NCBI RefSeq assembly: GCF_013752535.1
Contig: NZ_CP058348.1
Span: 1 to 64,000 of the forward strand
Origin: Bdellovibrio sp. KM01
GTDB taxonomy: Bacteria > Bdellovibrionota > Bdellovibrionia > Bdellovibrionales > Bdellovibrionaceae
DNA length: 64,000 nt
Direction: 5' to 3'
Positions 63,473 to 64,000 of this stretch are shown here, in pieces (position 1 is the first letter of the stretch; each line of letters starts with the position of its first letter). Under the pieces are notes generated by a model, which was not told the origin of the DNA, made no database searches, and was given only the letters and a program-made list of their open reading frames with translations. Made by a program: the position numbers and the translations under genes.

Positions 63473-64000
63473 AATGGTTGTGATGGGTAATGGCCCACTT
63501 AAAGGTACAGTAGCAGCAAGTGGCGCAAAAAATGCGGCTCTTCCGATTCTGTTTTCAACATTGCTAGCTGAAGGCAATCACGTTTTCACAAACATGCCGA
63601 AACTAAAAGACATCGAATCCACTTCTGAATTGTTAAACAGCTTGGGCTGCGAAACAAAATGGGTTGGCGATGAATTTCACGTGACTGTGCATAAGCCTGA
63701 ATCTTTCGAAGCATCCTACGACCTGGTTCGTAAAATGCGTGCAAGCTTCCTGTGTATGGGGCCGATGCTGGCGAAATATGGTGAAGCCGTGGTTTCTCAA
63801 CCCGGTGGCTGCGCTATTGGTTCGCGTCCGATCGATTTGCACTTGGACGGTTTCAAAGCTTTGGGTGCAACTATCACACAAAAAGAAGGTTACGTTCACG
63901 CAGCTTCTCCGAAACTTCAGGGTTCAACATTCTTGTTTGAAACTGTGACAGTGGGTGGAACAGAGAATGTGATGATGGCAGCCACGCTTGCAAAAGGTGT
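63465..64000 (+). CDS. murA: UDP-N-acetylglucosamine 1-carboxyvinyltransferase MurA (cut by window end)
   Basis: Catalyses the first committed step of peptidoglycan synthesis. Only the first 178 codons lie in the window; the frame is open to base 64000. The opening GPLKGTVAASGAKNAALP is diagnostic. The PEP-binding cysteine is Cys116 in PGGCAIGSRP, so the usual fosfomycin target residue is present. The start ATG 63465 overlaps the prmC stop by 8 bp, with CAGGAG upstream. Confidence 0.95.
   Translation, partial: MDKMVVMGNGPLKGTVAASGAKNAALPILFSTLLAEGNHVFTNMPKLKDIESTSELLNSLGCETKWVGDEFHVTVHKPESFEASYDLVRKMRASFLCMGPMLAKYGEAVVSQPGGCAIGSRPIDLHLDGFKALGATITQKEGYVHAASPKLQGSTFLFETVTVGGTENVMMAATLAKG

Overview
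This window reads as the replication-origin end of a Bdellovibrio chromosome (Bdellovibrionota), close to B. bacteriovorus. It opens on the dnaA start codon and runs dnaA, oriC, dnaN, recF, gyrB, gyrA. It contains a 64-residue histone-fold protein of the type known from Bdellovibrio, many exported proteases and lipoproteins, and a B-type succinate dehydrogenase. I assigned the organism from gene content and order only; no database search was run. I see no tRNA, rRNA, CRISPR array, prophage or transposase gene. This is mostly core genome, so most of the interest lies in small structures between and inside genes.

Layout. 1-8.9 kb: replication initiation and gyrase, with a DnaA-trio unwinding element after dnaA. 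8.9-11.4 kb: a TPR lipoprotein and the F0 genes atpZ-like, atpI-like, atpB and atpE; b, delta and F1 genes are not here. 11.4-12.6 kb: one MerR-type regulator gene enclosed by a perfect 21-bp inverted repeat. 12.6-20.1 kb (minus strand): phosphomannomutase/phosphoglucomutase, pdxA, three parvulin-type chaperones, a DUF374 acyltransferase, etfA and etfB. 20.3-23.7 kb: sdhCAB. 23.9-31.5 kb: secreted subtilisin and trypsin-like proteases around rpsF, DUF2232 and rplI. 31.5-35.5 kb (minus strand): SDR, dnaB, fis, queE. 35.6-43.8 kb: ftsK, exported proteins, an LptM-like lipoprotein with dapF-dapA-dapB, a FolK-like protein and transaldolase. 43.8-49.1 kb: a large exported protein, murD, a membrane metallophosphoesterase and the histone. 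49.1-55.8 kb: ligA, gatCAB, Ppx/GppA, DUF192. 55.9-64 kb: a LysM protein, PilZ, rho with a disordered N-terminus, small secreted proteins, rpmE2, prfA, prmC and a murA cut by the window edge.

How it fits together. The window holds chromosome duplication and maintenance (dnaA, dnaN, recF, gyrAB, dnaB, ligA, ftsK, fis, histone), envelope construction (dapFAB, murD, murA, SurA-like chaperones, LptM-like), respiration (sdh, etf, F0) and translation (rpsF, rplI, rpmE2, prfA, prmC, gatCAB). The most unusual signals are the inverted-repeat-bounded regulator cassette, whose protein appears to be a MerR domain fused to a degenerate Mur-ligase-like domain; two intrinsic terminators embedded in the signal-peptide codons of downstream genes; two leaders in which the Shine-Dalgarno sequence faces a complementary strand; and a palindromic GC-rich element ahead of dnaB.
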